Assembly (NCBI GenBank): GCA_963759115.1
Contig: CAVWXT010000001.1
Location: 806,001 to 870,000 of the forward strand
Length of the DNA stretch: 64,000 nt
Source of the DNA: CAVWXT01 sp963759115
GTDB taxonomy: Bacteria > Planctomycetota > Planctomycetia > Pirellulales > Thermoguttaceae
Reading direction: 5' to 3'
In this document: in pieces, positions 49,399 to 58,372 of the stretch
Numbering within the stretch: position 1 is the stretch's first letter
Layout: the number at the start of each line of letters is the position of its first letter
Translations under genes and position numbers: made by a program
The notes under the pieces: generated by a model
The model's input: only the letters and a program-made list of their open reading frames with translations
What the model was told of the DNA's origin: nothing
Database searches by the model: none

Positions 49399-50582
49399 AT
49401 CTGGCATCCTTTGCCGAAAATGTCCCACACGTCGACGACCACTTTGCCCTCGATCGTGAGGCTCTTGTACTCCTTATGGGGCGTTCCGATGATGATGATG
49501 TCGGATCGCCGGATCAGTTCTTCCGTGGAAACAAAACTCGGGTCGCGGATGTAGACGTCGGAGCACAAGACGTTTTGGGTCTCGAAGGTGAGGATTTTCC
49601 GCAGCTTGTAGGCCAGCGAATCGCGCGGGTCGTCGACGTCGGCCTTGAAGGCCATGCCCAGCACGCCCACCGTCCGGTGTTGCAGGTCGTGCTGCTTCCG
49701 CAGCCTGTTGACGATGTAGTGCGGCAGGCCCTCGTTGACCAGCAGCGAGGCATGGCCCAGGAAAAAGGTGTGGTTGTTGAAGGCCGAAAGCTGGATCGTG
49801 TCTTTGTACAGGCAGGGGCCCGCGGCGAAGCCCGGGGCCGGCAGGTCCGCGGCGCGCGGGTACTTGTACTTGATGGCGCTGTGAATCTTGTAGTAGTCCA
49901 GGCCGGCATCGTTGGCGATCGTGAAGAACTGGTTGGCAATGGCGAACTTGATGTAGCGATACACGTTGGTGAACAGCTTGGCCATTTCGGCCTCGAGCGG
50001 CTCGAGCACCACGATTTCCGGATTGAGGATCGAGAAAAGCTTCTTCGCCCGTTCCACGGCGGCCGGAGTCATCGCCGATACGATGTGCGGCAATGCCGTC
50101 AACTCGTGGATGGCGTAGCCTTCGGCGATCCGCTCCGGGCAGAAAGCGACGTCAACGTTCTTGCCGCTTTCTTTCAGAAACTCCTGAAGCCGGCGCGTCG
50201 TTCCCGGGTAGACGGTGCTCCGCAGCACGATGAGCTGCCCGTCGCGCAGGCAGTGCTCGTAGTCGCGAAAGACCTTCAGCAGGGCTTCGAACTCGGGGCT
50301 GAGGTGATTGTCGACCGGCGTGCCGGTAATCATGATGACCACGTCGGCGGCGCCGATGCAATCGTCGGAACCCGAACAGGTCAACGTTCTGTCGGCCAAG
50401 GTCTTCTTCAACACGGGCTCGGCATCGTATTCCACGAAGGGCAGCTTCCCCGCGCGAACCGTTTCCAGCGCCTGCTGGGAGATGTCGAAGGCACAGACCT
50501 TCAATCCCTTGCTGGCGAAGGCCAGCGACAGCGGCAGCCCCACGTGGCCCAGTCCGCCCACAACGCAAATGTCATAGTGCAT
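49395..50582 (-). CDS. UDP/GDP-sugar dehydrogenase (WecC-like family)
   Basis: 395 residues, intact. ATG 50582 with AGGAG six bases upstream. GGLGHVGLPLSLAFASKG binds NAD; RSTVYPGTTRRLQEFL and FCPERIAEG are family motifs; the catalytic Cys is in GFAAGPCLYKDT; Lys in FKADVDDPRDS. Oxidises a nucleotide sugar to its uronate in two steps. First gene of the dehydrogenase-GT2-epimerase unit. Confidence 0.9.
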   Translation of the reverse strand: MHYDICVVGGLGHVGLPLSLAFASKGLKVCAFDISQQALETVRAGKLPFVEYDAEPVLKKTLADRTLTCSGSDDCIGAADVVIMITGTPVDNHLSPEFEALLKVFRDYEHCLRDGQLIVLRSTVYPGTTRRLQEFLKESGKNVDVAFCPERIAEGYAIHELTALPHIVSAMTPAAVERAKKLFSILNPEIVVLEPLEAEMAKLFTNVYRYIKFAIANQFFTIANDAGLDYYKIHSAIKYKYPRAADLPAPGFAAGPCLYKDTIQLSAFNNHTFFLGHASLLVNEGLPHYIVNRLRKQHDLQHRTVGVLGMAFKADVDDPRDSLAYKLRKILTFETQNVLCSDVYIRDPSFVSTEELIRRSDIIIIGTPHKEYKSLTIEGKVVVDVWDIFGKGCQI

Positions 50583-50937
50583 CGCCGCTCCTTCTGGCAA
50601 TTCGCCGCTACAGCCGGCGGCTGGCGGGCTTCACAACGCCTTCGTATCTAATGAGGGGCTGCGTAGGACTCTCGTCCGCACCGCCCAAAAAGACGCCGTC
50701 TCGCATGTCGCCCCTCATTCCTCCCCAAGGAGAAGCCGATTTCCCCAATTCCCAAGTGGCCGCGGTTGGATATGGCCGCGCAATTCCAGACCGATGTCAC
50801 TCACCCGGTCAAGGTCTCGCCGGAATTCGACTGCGCGGCTGGAATTACACATATCATACGTTGGGAAACCATGAATGGGCAGCCCGGTCCAACGCAATTC
50901 GGGATAATAGAAGTCTCGACAGCAACGCCATCGTGGG
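50583..50937. other. Intergenic region with a direct repeat
   Basis: 355 bp, no gene. A segment from about 50705 to 50815 (CCCTCATTCCT..., GATGTCACTCACC) recurs in diverged form at about 52755-52870 in the same orientation, so the polytopic membrane gene lies between direct repeats. Confidence 0.45.
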
Positions 50938-52756
50938 TCACCGATCCTCCTGCCGCGCCACTCCCGCCGGCACGTTGCTTTTCGTGACCGCTGCCGTCGG
51001 CGGTTGGCCGGCTTCGCAGCAATCTTCTTGTTTCTTGTGAATCGCGATCTGCTCGGACATCTCGAAAACTGCCTTGCGATCCCGCGATTGGATCTTCAGC
51101 ACCAGCGAGTGTTTGCCCGGCGCGATGTCCTTGGCCGAGATCGGACATCGGAACCCGGAGAATACCAACTTCTGGTTCTCCAGGGTCCTGGCGACGTCGC
51201 CCCTTTCCATCCCGTAATGGGCCGGATGGGGCGTCCCATCGAGGATGACGGCCACCCCGCCGGCCACGTCGCTGGCCAACGAGTCGATGGCCCAGCCGTC
51301 GATGATCAACAGGGCGCCGTCAGTCCCCAGCTCAACGCTGTCGATCCCGTATCGAGTGGGGGTCGCGATCACGGGCAGCGTCGGATCTGGCAGTTCCAGC
51401 GCGCCCGCAGTTCCGTGTCGTCAAACACGCTGTACTTCAGCTTCTTCAGCACCGCCGCGTACTTGCGAACGTCGTCTTTCACCGGGGATATCGAGATCGC
51501 CTCGTCGGGCTGCGAATCGACGGCATAGACCACGAACCGCTGATAATCCCTCTTCTGCCACGATTCCTGCCCGGCGTGCAGGCCCCAGACAAAGGAGACG
51601 CCGACCCCGAGCATCGCCAATCCCAGCGTAGCGCACATGAGATCTGTGGCGACGCGGCTCCGCCGTTCCCTGCTCTGCGAGGCAAAGATGACGTAGACCG
51701 CGACCACCAGGGGAATCGAATAGGTGGCGTATCGCGACGACAGCGCCTGTTTCGGGCCGAATCCGGAGCGGCCGAGTGTGACCGCCGCCAGCGTCGTCAG
51801 CGAGAAGGCCATCGTCGCCAGCCAGAACGATTGCTCGCTCCACTGCCGTTTGACGAGGACGAAGACCACGGCCGTCGTCGCCAGGGCCACAAGCAGGACT
51901 CCCAACCACAGGGCCCCGTCCTTGTCGCCCACCAGGCGCCTCCGATCGCCGTCAAGTAATACTTCCACGAAAATGCGAACGACGGATGGTGGTTTGGGCT
52001 CTGCCAGTTGTGGAAGTACAGCAGCCACTGGCCGGCGCCGACGACCGCCCAAATTGCCGTCAAGGCGAACTTGAGACGCTTCGTTAGAGGCCCAATCAGG
52101 AGTTGCCCCAGCCCGACCGGCCAGATGAGAAGCCCCTGAATCGACGAATAGGCCCCTACCGTGCCCGCCAAAACGGCGCCGAGAAACGCCGGCAGGTAAC
52201 GATCATTGCGAAGCCGACTCAGACTCAGAAAAACGCTCAACGCCGCCGCGACGACCATGACGAAACCGATTTGGAAGCCCCAAAGCATGTTCTCGTATTG
52301 CCGCAGGCTGAAAACGAGAAACGCGACGGGCACCATCAGCCAGAGCGTCCGATCGCCGGGGAATTGTCGCCGGCAGGCGACAAAGAAGATGCCGAGAATG
52401 GCCAGCAACAGGACTTCCGAAAAGTACATGTCGGCAAGGACGCTGCCACGGCTGGACGTCCCCAGGCCCAGCATCACCAGCTTCGGGAAGAAGATGCGAT
52501 GTTCATTGTGCGGCTCCCATAGCTCGGCCAGGGTCAGCGTCCCGCCGGCGTAATGATCGAGCAGGCGCGGCCTCACGGTCCAGTCGTCCGCATAGAAGAC
52601 GTCGACGCCGTAAACGTGAACGTAACCAAAGCCGAGGAGAACGGCCAACAGAATCAGGGCGCAGGCCAAGCACTGGGCGGCACGGGCCCCTCGACCGGTC
52701 GGGCGGAAAGGCGGCGTGAGACTCGCTGCCGCCCCCCAATGGACACCATCTACCAT
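50938..52756 (-). CDS. Polytopic membrane protein with soluble C-terminal domain (frameshifted)
   Basis: ATG 52756. First helix LACALILLAVLLGFGYVHVY, then VFYADDWTVRPRLLDHYAG and a HNEHRIFFPK loop that resemble GT-C-type glycosyltransferases, followed by eight or more helices (VMVVAAALSVFLSL; LVALATTAVVFVLV; IPLVVAVYVIFASQS). The frame moves near 51935 and 51400; the last 140 residues (RYGIDSVELGTDGALLIIDG) form a beta-type domain. Possibly sugar transfer at the membrane, fitting the neighbouring glycan genes; this is inference. Confidence 0.6.
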
Positions 52757-52880
52757 ACCGCCCTCATTCCTTTGAGGAGGACCAGCCTGATTCCCCGTTC
52801 TTCGGCAGCCGCCGCGGCTAGACAAGCGCGGGCGATGATAGATAGATGTCACTCACCAGGTCAAGGCCAGATGAAGCGGC

Positions 52881-53162
52881 TCATGGGGCAGCCCGGCTGG
52901 CCTCATAGCGTTGTTGACCCCGTGCCTGAACCTCGTCAAAAAACGCCCGCAGGGCAGTTTCGCTTTCCAGTTCAATCCCTTCCCCACGATCCAGCCGGTC
53001 GAGACGCCCCTGAAGCTGGGATTTGAAGATGCGCAAGTCCTCTTCACGCTGATGCAGGAGCCGTACCGCGGCCAGCAACAACTCATCTTCCGAAGAGTAG
53101 CCGCCGGCGGCCAACTCCTGATGCACCAGGCCCTGCAACTCGGGGGGAAAGCAATAGGCCAT
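52881..53162 (-). CDS. ParD-like antitoxin (orphan)
   Basis: 93 residues from ATG 53162: MAYCFPPELQGLVHQELAAG, YSSEDELLLAAVRLLHQREE and an acidic, toxin-wrapping tail (DRLDRGEGIELESETALRAF). The N-terminal part fits the ribbon-helix-helix fold. ParD normally precedes parE; downstream is only a repeat and the membrane gene, so the toxin is missing. Confidence 0.7.
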   Translation of the reverse strand: MAYCFPPELQGLVHQELAAGGYSSEDELLLAAVRLLHQREEDLRIFKSQLQGRLDRLDRGEGIELESETALRAFFDEVQARGQQRYEASRAAP

Positions 53163-53328
53163 AGAATAAGTTTCCAGGCAAGTGAGGCCAGCCCAATCGT
53201 ATCTACTGACCCGCGCGGCGTCAAGTATTCTGCCGGTGGCGGCAGACGGCCCACGACAATCCCGCCGCACCCCCTTTGACGATCTGCCCCCCAGCGCGTA
53301 CAAAGTAGGTGCAGGCCGCCGACAGCAC

Positions 53329-53438
53329 GGCCTCCGATGAGAGGTCCCCGCAATGGGGGCCTGCGAACCTGGTCAGGGACGAAAGTCAGCAGCCATAAGC
53401 GGTCACCTCCAGGTGCGGTGGGCCTCTCATCGGGGGCC
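53329..53438 (+). ncRNA. ffs: Small SRP RNA (4.5S type)
   Basis: The conserved tip is CCTGGTCAGG-GACGAAAGTC-AGCAGCC (53367-53393), the Ffh-binding asymmetric loop and tetraloop region. The terminal helix is GGCCTCCGATGAGAGG (53329-53344) with 53423-53438, 15 of 16 paired plus one wobble. Length about 110 nt fits the bacterial short form. It stands directly upstream of dnaX, a common bacterial arrangement. Directs membrane proteins to SecYEG with Ffh. Confidence 0.92.
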
Positions 53439-53448
53439 GTCGGAAGCG

Positions 53449-53536
53449 GTCAGGGTTCAGGGATTCAGGGTTCAGGGATAAGGAACACGGGCAGACGCCA
53501 TCCGCGTGATCTGAATCCCTGAATCCCTGAATCCCT
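53449..53536. repeat. Short tandem and inverted repeats (TTCAGGGA / TCCCTGAA)
   Basis: CAGGGTTCAGGGATTCAGGG-type units (from 53451) face TGAATCCCTGAATCCCTGA units (to 53535), so the region can fold as one long hairpin just before the dnaX start. Confidence 0.6.
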
Positions 53537-55321
53537 ATGTCCTCAGCCAGCCGTCAACGCCGAAGCAACAGCCGCCCCTGCCGGGCCTCCGCGCCAATAC
53601 GTCGTCGTCGCCCGGCGGTATCGGCCGCAGACCTTCGCCGAACTGATCGGCCAGGAGCACGTCGCCCAGGCGCTGTCGAACGCCATCGCGACCAATCGCG
53701 TCGGCCACGCCTATCTGTTCACCGGCGCCCGCGGGGTGGGCAAGACCTCGGCCGCCCGAATCCTGGCCAAGGCCCTGAACTGCGAAAAAGGCCCCACGCC
53801 GACGCCCTGCAACCAGTGCGACATCTGCCAGCAGCATCAGCACCGGCGAGGACGTGGACGTGCTGGAGATCGACGGCGCCAGCAACCGCGGCATCGACGA
53901 AATCCGCCAGTTGCGGCAGAACGCCGGCGTGCGGCCCAGCCGGTCGCGATTCAAGATCTACATCATCGACGAAGTCCACATGCTCACGCGCGAGGCCTTC
54001 AACGCCCTGCTGAAGACCCTCGAAGAGCCGCCCGAACACGTCAAGTTCATCTTCTGCACCACCGAGCCGACGAAGATCCCGATCACGATCCTCTCGCGGT
54101 GCCAGCGGTTCGATTTTGCGGGCATTCTGACCCGCTCGATCCACGCAGCGGCTGCGAGCAGATCGTGGCGGCGGAAGGGGTCGAGGCGGAGCCGGAGGCC
54201 CTGGAGGTCCTCGCCCGGCGGGCGGCCGGCTCGATGCGCGACAGCCAGTCGCTGTTGGAGCAACTGCTGGCCTTTTCGCCGGGCCGGATCACCGTGGCCG
54301 ACGTTCACGGGATGCTCGGCACGGCCGGCGAGGAGCGGCTGGCGGCGCTGGTCGGGCATCTGATCGAGCGCAACCCGGCCGGCGGCGCTGGCCGATCTGG
54401 ACGCCGCGCTGAGCGCCGGCGTCGACGCCGGCCAGCTGATCGAGCAGCTCTTCGGCTACCTGCGCGATTGCATGGTGGCCGCCGTCGGCTGCCCCAGCGA
54501 GGCGTTTCTCTACACGTCGCCCTCCGGGGCCGAGCAGCGTGGTCGGCGGCGGGCAAGCGGCTGGGGCTGAACACCCTGCTGGCGGTCATGCAGATTCTCG
54601 ACCAGACCCTTTCCCGGATGCGCTACAGCACGCAGGGCCGCATCCTCGCCGAACTGGCGCTGGTGCAGGATCAGCCAGTTGGAGGACCTCGACGAGCTTG
54701 TCCGAGGTGATTGCCCAGTTGCAGTCGGGCGTTGCGGCAGCGGCCGCGGCGCAGCGGCCGGCGCCGGACGCAGTATGGCCGGCCGGCGCGCCGCGGCTGC
54801 AAAAAAAAAGTATGAGCCGGCCGTAGCCGCCAGCCGCGGAGGCCGTCCAGCCAGCGTGCCGAGCCGGCAACGGTCGCCCACGCGGCGCCGCAGCCACGCC
54901 GGCCGTCGAGCTTACCGCCGAGAATGCCGTGGAAATCTGGAACCGGGCGCTGTCGCGGCTGTCGGGCATGGTGGTCGATCAGGCCAGGCAGTTCGATTCG
55001 GTAGCAATTCCTGCGCCAAATCGGCTGGTCATTCGGTTCAAGCCGGGGTATGCTGTCTTCAAGAGTGCGTGCGAGCGGCCCGAACAGGTCGCCCGGTTCG
55101 AGCAGGCGCTGGCCGAGGTGACCGGGCAGCGGATTCGCGTCGAGTTTGCCCTGGCCGCAGACGAGTCCGAGCGAGTCGGCGCCGTCGGCGGCGCCGGCGC
55201 GGGTCGTCTCGCCCCACCAGCGGCTGCTGGAAGTGATGCAGACATCCGCTGGTGCAGTCGGGCGGGCGAGTTGTTCGGCGCCCAGCCGGTCCGAGTTGAC
55301 GATCCGCCCGATACCCCGTAA
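53537..55321 (+). CDS. dnaX: DNA polymerase III subunits gamma and tau (frameshifted)
   Basis: ATG 53537, then one extra base, then YRPQTFAELIGQEHVAQALS. AAA+ motifs: GARGVGKTSAARI, zinc module CNQCDIC, DEVHMLTREAFNALLKTLEE and FIFCTTEPTKIPITILSRCQ. The tau part has VEIWNRALSRLSG and VIRFKPGYAVFKSACE; the C-terminus after repair reads SPHQRLLEVMQHPLVQRAGELFGAQ. At least eight single-base breaks (near 53540, 53836, 54149, 54160, 54383, 54534 and later) fit extra bases. A run of nine A at 54801-54809 lies at the gamma/tau border. Clamp-loader core; neighbours ebfC and recR confirm. Confidence 0.92.
54801..54826 (+). promoter_or_regulatory. dnaX: Candidate slippage site for gamma/tau production in dnaX
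   Basis: Nine A residues (54801-54809) followed by AGT or, one base shifted, AAG. In the frame arriving from upstream (APRLQKK) a TAG follows at 54824-54826, yielding a gamma-size product; shifting by -1 at the A run reads KKKYEPAVAA and continues into tau. No other A run of this size occurs in the gene. Length of the run may be miscounted, but either length leaves one frame ending and one continuing. Confidence 0.6.
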
Positions 55322-55335
55322 GGAAGTAAACAACC

Positions 55336-55785
55336 GTGTTCAAAGGACTTGCCAATCTCGGCGCCCTGCTCAAGCAGGCCCAGCAAATCGGCGGCCAGAT
55401 GGGCCAGATCACCGAGGAAATGAGAAAACGCCGCGTCACCGGCACGGCCGGCGGCGGCATGGTCGAAATCGAGGTCAACGGCCTGATGGAAGTGCTCCGC
55501 TGCCGCATCGATCCGCAATTGTTCGCCCAGAACGACCGCGAACTGCTCGAAGACCTGGTGGTGGCGGCCGTCAACCAGGCCATCGCCAAGGGAAAGCAGA
55601 TGCACGCCGACGCGGTGCGCGACCTGACCGGCGGCCTGCCCCTGCCCGGCGTCTTCCACGAGGCCCTGGCAAAGTTTACCGGAACGGAAGAGGGAGAGGA
55701 GGAGAGAGGAGGGGATGAGTGGCGAGTGGTCAATGCGATGAGTGCGAACGGTTGGCCGACTGATCCACTGACCACTGACCACTGA
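55336..55785 (+). CDS. YbaB/EbfC nucleoid-associated protein
   Basis: GTG 55336 (MFKGLANLGALLKQAQQIGG). Core KRRVTGTAGGGMVEIEVNGL and the C-terminal helix through ALAKFTG match the family. It binds DNA as a dimer. The last 30 codons read through repeats (TDPLTTDH), so the native end may have been nearer GTEEGEEE. Between dnaX and recR as usual. Confidence 0.9.
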   Translation: MFKGLANLGALLKQAQQIGGQMGQITEEMRKRRVTGTAGGGMVEIEVNGLMEVLRCRIDPQLFAQNDRELLEDLVVAAVNQAIAKGKQMHADAVRDLTGGLPLPGVFHEALAKFTGTEEGEEERGGDEWRVVNAMSANGWPTDPLTTDH

Positions 55786-55799
55786 CCACTGACCACTCT
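55729..55799. repeat. CACTGACCA tandem repeat at the ebfC end
   Basis: GACCACTGACCACTGACCAC units run from 55768 to 55797, overlapping the ebfC stop. Similar CAGTGGTCAG stretches occur near 31330 and 32250, so this is a dispersed simple repeat. Confidence 0.6.
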
Positions 55800-55800
55800 C

Positions 55801-56415
55801 ATGTCCGAACTCACGCAATCCGTCGTCCGACTGATCAACGAGTTCGCCAAACTGCCCGGCATCGGCAAGAAGTCGGCCGAGCGGTTGACGTATCATATTC
55901 TGCGCATCCATCGCAACGAGGCGATGGCGCTGGCCGACGCGATCCGCAACGTCAAAGACAATGTCCAGTATTGCCGCAAGTGCTATAATTTGGCAGAGGG
56001 AGAAGAGTGTGCGATCTGCCGCGATCCGAGCCGGCAGCAGGACGTGCTGTGCGTGGTCGAGCAGCCCCGCGACCTGATGGCGTTGGAGCAGTCGGGCGTG
56101 TATCGGGGGCTGTACCACGTGCTGCTGGGCCGGATTGCCCCGTTGGACGGAATCGGGCCCGAGCAACTGACGATCGACGCGTTGGTGCGCCGGGTCCGCG
56201 AAGGAGGATTCAAGGAAGTGATCATGGCGACCAACCCGACGGTGGAAGGCGACGGCACGGCGTTGCACATCTCCAACCTGTTGGCCGGCCTGCCGGTCCG
56301 CATCACCCGGCTCGCCCGCGGAATCACCACCGGCAGCGTGTTGGAGTTTGCCAACAAGGAGATTCTTGCCGACGCCATGACCGGCCGGCAGGGAGTTTTA
56401 GTGGAGAGTGGATAG
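55801..56415 (+). CDS. recR: Recombination protein RecR
   Basis: 204 residues, intact. Helix-hairpin-helix KLPGIGKKSAERLTYHIL, zinc finger CRKC...CAIC, Toprim domain with VVEQPRDLMAL and the conserved EVIMATNPTVEGDGTA. Loads RecA with RecF/RecO during gap repair. 16 bp after the ebfC frame and in the standard dnaX-ebfC-recR order. Confidence 0.96.
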   Translation: MSELTQSVVRLINEFAKLPGIGKKSAERLTYHILRIHRNEAMALADAIRNVKDNVQYCRKCYNLAEGEECAICRDPSRQQDVLCVVEQPRDLMALEQSGVYRGLYHVLLGRIAPLDGIGPEQLTIDALVRRVREGGFKEVIMATNPTVEGDGTALHISNLLAGLPVRITRLARGITTGSVLEFANKEILADAMTGRQGVLVESG

Positions 56416-56445
56416 TGGCGAGTGCGAAGTCGCAAGCGGCTATCC

Positions 56446-56486
56446 AATCTCTAATCCCTAATCCCTAATCCCTAATCCCTATCCCT
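56446..56486. repeat. TAATCCC heptamer tandem repeat
   Basis: Four to five copies of CCCTAAT directly before the rpoN start. Occupies the space where a ribosome site would be expected (only ATCCCTTCCC precedes ATG 56491). Confidence 0.7.
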
Positions 56487-56490
56487 TCCC

Positions 56491-58002
56491 ATGCGACTAT
56501 CTCTCGGCCAAGACCTCCGAATGGTGCAGAAGCAGGTGCTGGCGCCGCGGATGATCCAGTCGATGGAGATTCTGCAGTTGCCGATCCTGGCCTTGCAGGA
56601 GCGGATCGAGCAGGAGATGGAAGAGAACCCGGTGCTGGAGTTGCAGGAGGAGGAGCCGGAGATCGCCGCCGAGGGGGCGGAGCCGGAGGAGCGTCAGCCG
56701 CCCGACGCCCCCACCGAGGAAGAGCGCGAGTTGGTGATCGACGAGACCCACTCGAACGAGGGCGATTTCGAGCGGCTGATGAAGATGGACGAGGAGTGGC
56801 CCGACCACTTCGAGGAGCGCTCGCACGCGCTCGCGCGGCGAGATCGAAGAGGCCGGCGAGCGCAAGCTCGACGCGATGGCCAACATGGTCGCCCGGCCGC
56901 AGTCGCTGCAAGACTATCTGCACGACCAGTTGGGCTGGTTCGACCTGGAGCCGGCGCTGCGGGCGATGGCCGACCGCATCATCTACAACCTCGACACCAA
57001 CGGCTATTTGCAAGGGCGGCTGGAGGACTTGCTGGGCCCCGACGCCGGCGCCGGAGGACTTGGCCTTGGCCCAGCGGGCGCTGGCGCTGGTGCAGAAGCT
57101 CGACCCGCCCGGCGTCGGCGCGCGCGACCTGCGCGAGTGCCTGCTGTTGCAGTTGGTGCCCGGCGTGCCGCTACTACGAGCAGCTCCGCACCCTGATCGC
57201 CAACCACCTGGAAGACCTGGAGCACAACCGCCTGCCGGTGATCTCGCGGCGGACGGGCTATTCGATCGAGTTGATCCAGACAGGTGCTGGGCGAACTGCG
57301 GAAGCTGAACCCCAAGCCGGGCGCCGACTTCAACAACGTCGCCGTCCCGCCGGTCACGCCCGACGTGTTCGTCGAGCTGGACGAGAACGGGCAGTACCGC
57401 GTGCGGCTGGAGGACGGGCGACACGCCCAGCCTGTTCATCAGCCCCTACTACCGCAAGCTCTTCCAGAGACCCCGACACCAGCGAGGAGACCCGCGAGTA
57501 CATCAAGCGGAAGATCAACTCGGCCCAGTGGCTGATCGATTCGATCCAGCAGCGCCGCAGCACGCTGACGAAGGTGGCCCAGGCGATCGTCGATCACCAG
57601 AAGGAGTTTCTCGACAAGGGGCCCGAGGCCATCGAGCCGCTGAAGATGCAGCAGATCGCCGACAAGGTGGGCGTCCACGTGACCACGGTGAGCCGGGCGG
57701 TGGACGAGAAGTGGATTCAGACGCCGCGGGGCATCTTTCCGCTGAAGCGGTTCTTCTGCGGCGGCACCACCAGCGCCGCCGGCGAAGAGGTGGCCTGGGA
57801 CACCGTCCGCCTGAAGCTGCAGGAGATCGTCGACGGCGAGGACAAGCAGCATCCGTTGAGCGACGACCAACTCGTCCAGCAACTGGCCGCCGCCGGCATC
57901 ACCGTCGCCCGCCGCACGGTGACGAAGTATCGCAAGGCGATGGGCATTCTCAGTTCCCGCCAACGCCGCGATTGGAGCGAGGGGAAGAAGGTCAACGGGT
58001 GA
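56491..58002 (+). CDS. rpoN: RNA polymerase sigma-54 factor (frameshifted)
   Basis: Region I is MRLSLGQDLRMVQKQVLAPR MIQ then a Glu-rich acidic region II. Core-binding parts appear in pieces (SLQDYLHDQLGW; LDPPGVGARDLRECLLLQL; GYSIELIQ). The C-terminus is clean: MQQIADKVGVHVTTVSRAVD and the RpoN box ARRTVTKYRKAMGI. Six single-base breaks (near 56838, 57048, 57170, 57283, 57420 and 57468) all fit extra bases. Needs AAA+ activators; controls nitrogen, envelope or other regulons. REP hairpin downstream may terminate it. Confidence 0.92.
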   Translation: MRLSLGQDLRMVQKQVLAPRMIQSMEILQLPILALQERIEQEMEENPVLELQEEEPEIAAEGAEPEERQPPDAPTEEERELVIDETHSNEGDFERLMKMDEEWPDHFEERSHALARRDRRGRRAQARRDGQHGRPAAVAARLSARPVGLVRPGAGAAGDGRPHHLQPRHQRLFARAAGGLAGPRRRRRRTWPWPSGRWRWCRSSTRPASARATCASACCCSWCPACRYYEQLRTLIANHLEDLEHNRLPVISRRTGYSIELIQTGAGRTAEAEPQAGRRLQQRRRPAGHARRVRRAGRERAVPRAAGGRATRPACSSAPTTASSSRDPDTSEETREYIKRKINSAQWLIDSIQQRRSTLTKVAQAIVDHQKEFLDKGPEAIEPLKMQQIADKVGVHVTTVSRAVDEKWIQTPRGIFPLKRFFCGGTTSAAGEEVAWDTVRLKLQEIVDGEDKQHPLSDDQLVQQLAAAGITVARRTVTKYRKAMGILSSRQRRDWSEGKKVNG

Positions 58003-58023
58003 CGAGTGGCGCTGGCCTGGTGA

Positions 58024-58069
58024 AAAGGGGACATCACTGATTTCTTGCAATATCAGTGATGTCCCCTTT
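58024..58069. repeat. REP hairpin (GGGGACATCACTGAT family)
   Basis: AAAGGGGACATCACTGAT (58024-58041) and its exact inverted copy (58052-58069) with a 10-nt loop. The same 18-mer brackets the RAYT gene at 59497-59514 and 60221-60238. Directly after rpoN, so it may also end its transcript. Confidence 0.9.
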
Positions 58070-58236
58070 GTGCGTCCCCGGATGAACTTTTCCAGCAGGG
58101 CGGCAGTGATGCGAGACTTGTCTGTGTGCTTATAGCGGTAGTAGCAGTAGGCGCAATCGAGATTGCAGGTCGAACCGATGGGTTTGACGACGATCTGGAA
58201 GGGGCGCGGATACTCTTTGGCGAGCCGATTGTTCAT
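58070..58236 (-). pseudogene. 5' fragment of an anaerobic sulfatase-maturating enzyme (radical SAM)
   Basis: From ATG 58236: PFQIVVKPIGSTCNLDCAYC with the CxxxCxxC cluster, then YYRYKHTDKSRITAALLEKF IRG, the first 55 residues of anSME-type enzymes, after which the frame runs into the REP hairpin. The remaining 300 or more residues are absent. Non-functional. Confidence 0.75.
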
Positions 58237-58372
58237 GGTAGATCGGTGACTCTAGACTTCGACCCGCACCATTCCTAGCTGGCATATCATCGCAGGCGGG
58301 CGCGGCACGATTCGATCAGCTTCGATTAGTCAGCGAGTTCCAGTTTCCTCTCTGACCTTTCTTTCCTGCCAC

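Noticed and set aside
56446..56486. Telomere-like CCCTAAT repeats
   Set aside because: Only four to five heptamers before rpoN in an otherwise ordinary bacterial gene block; a simple dispersed repeat.
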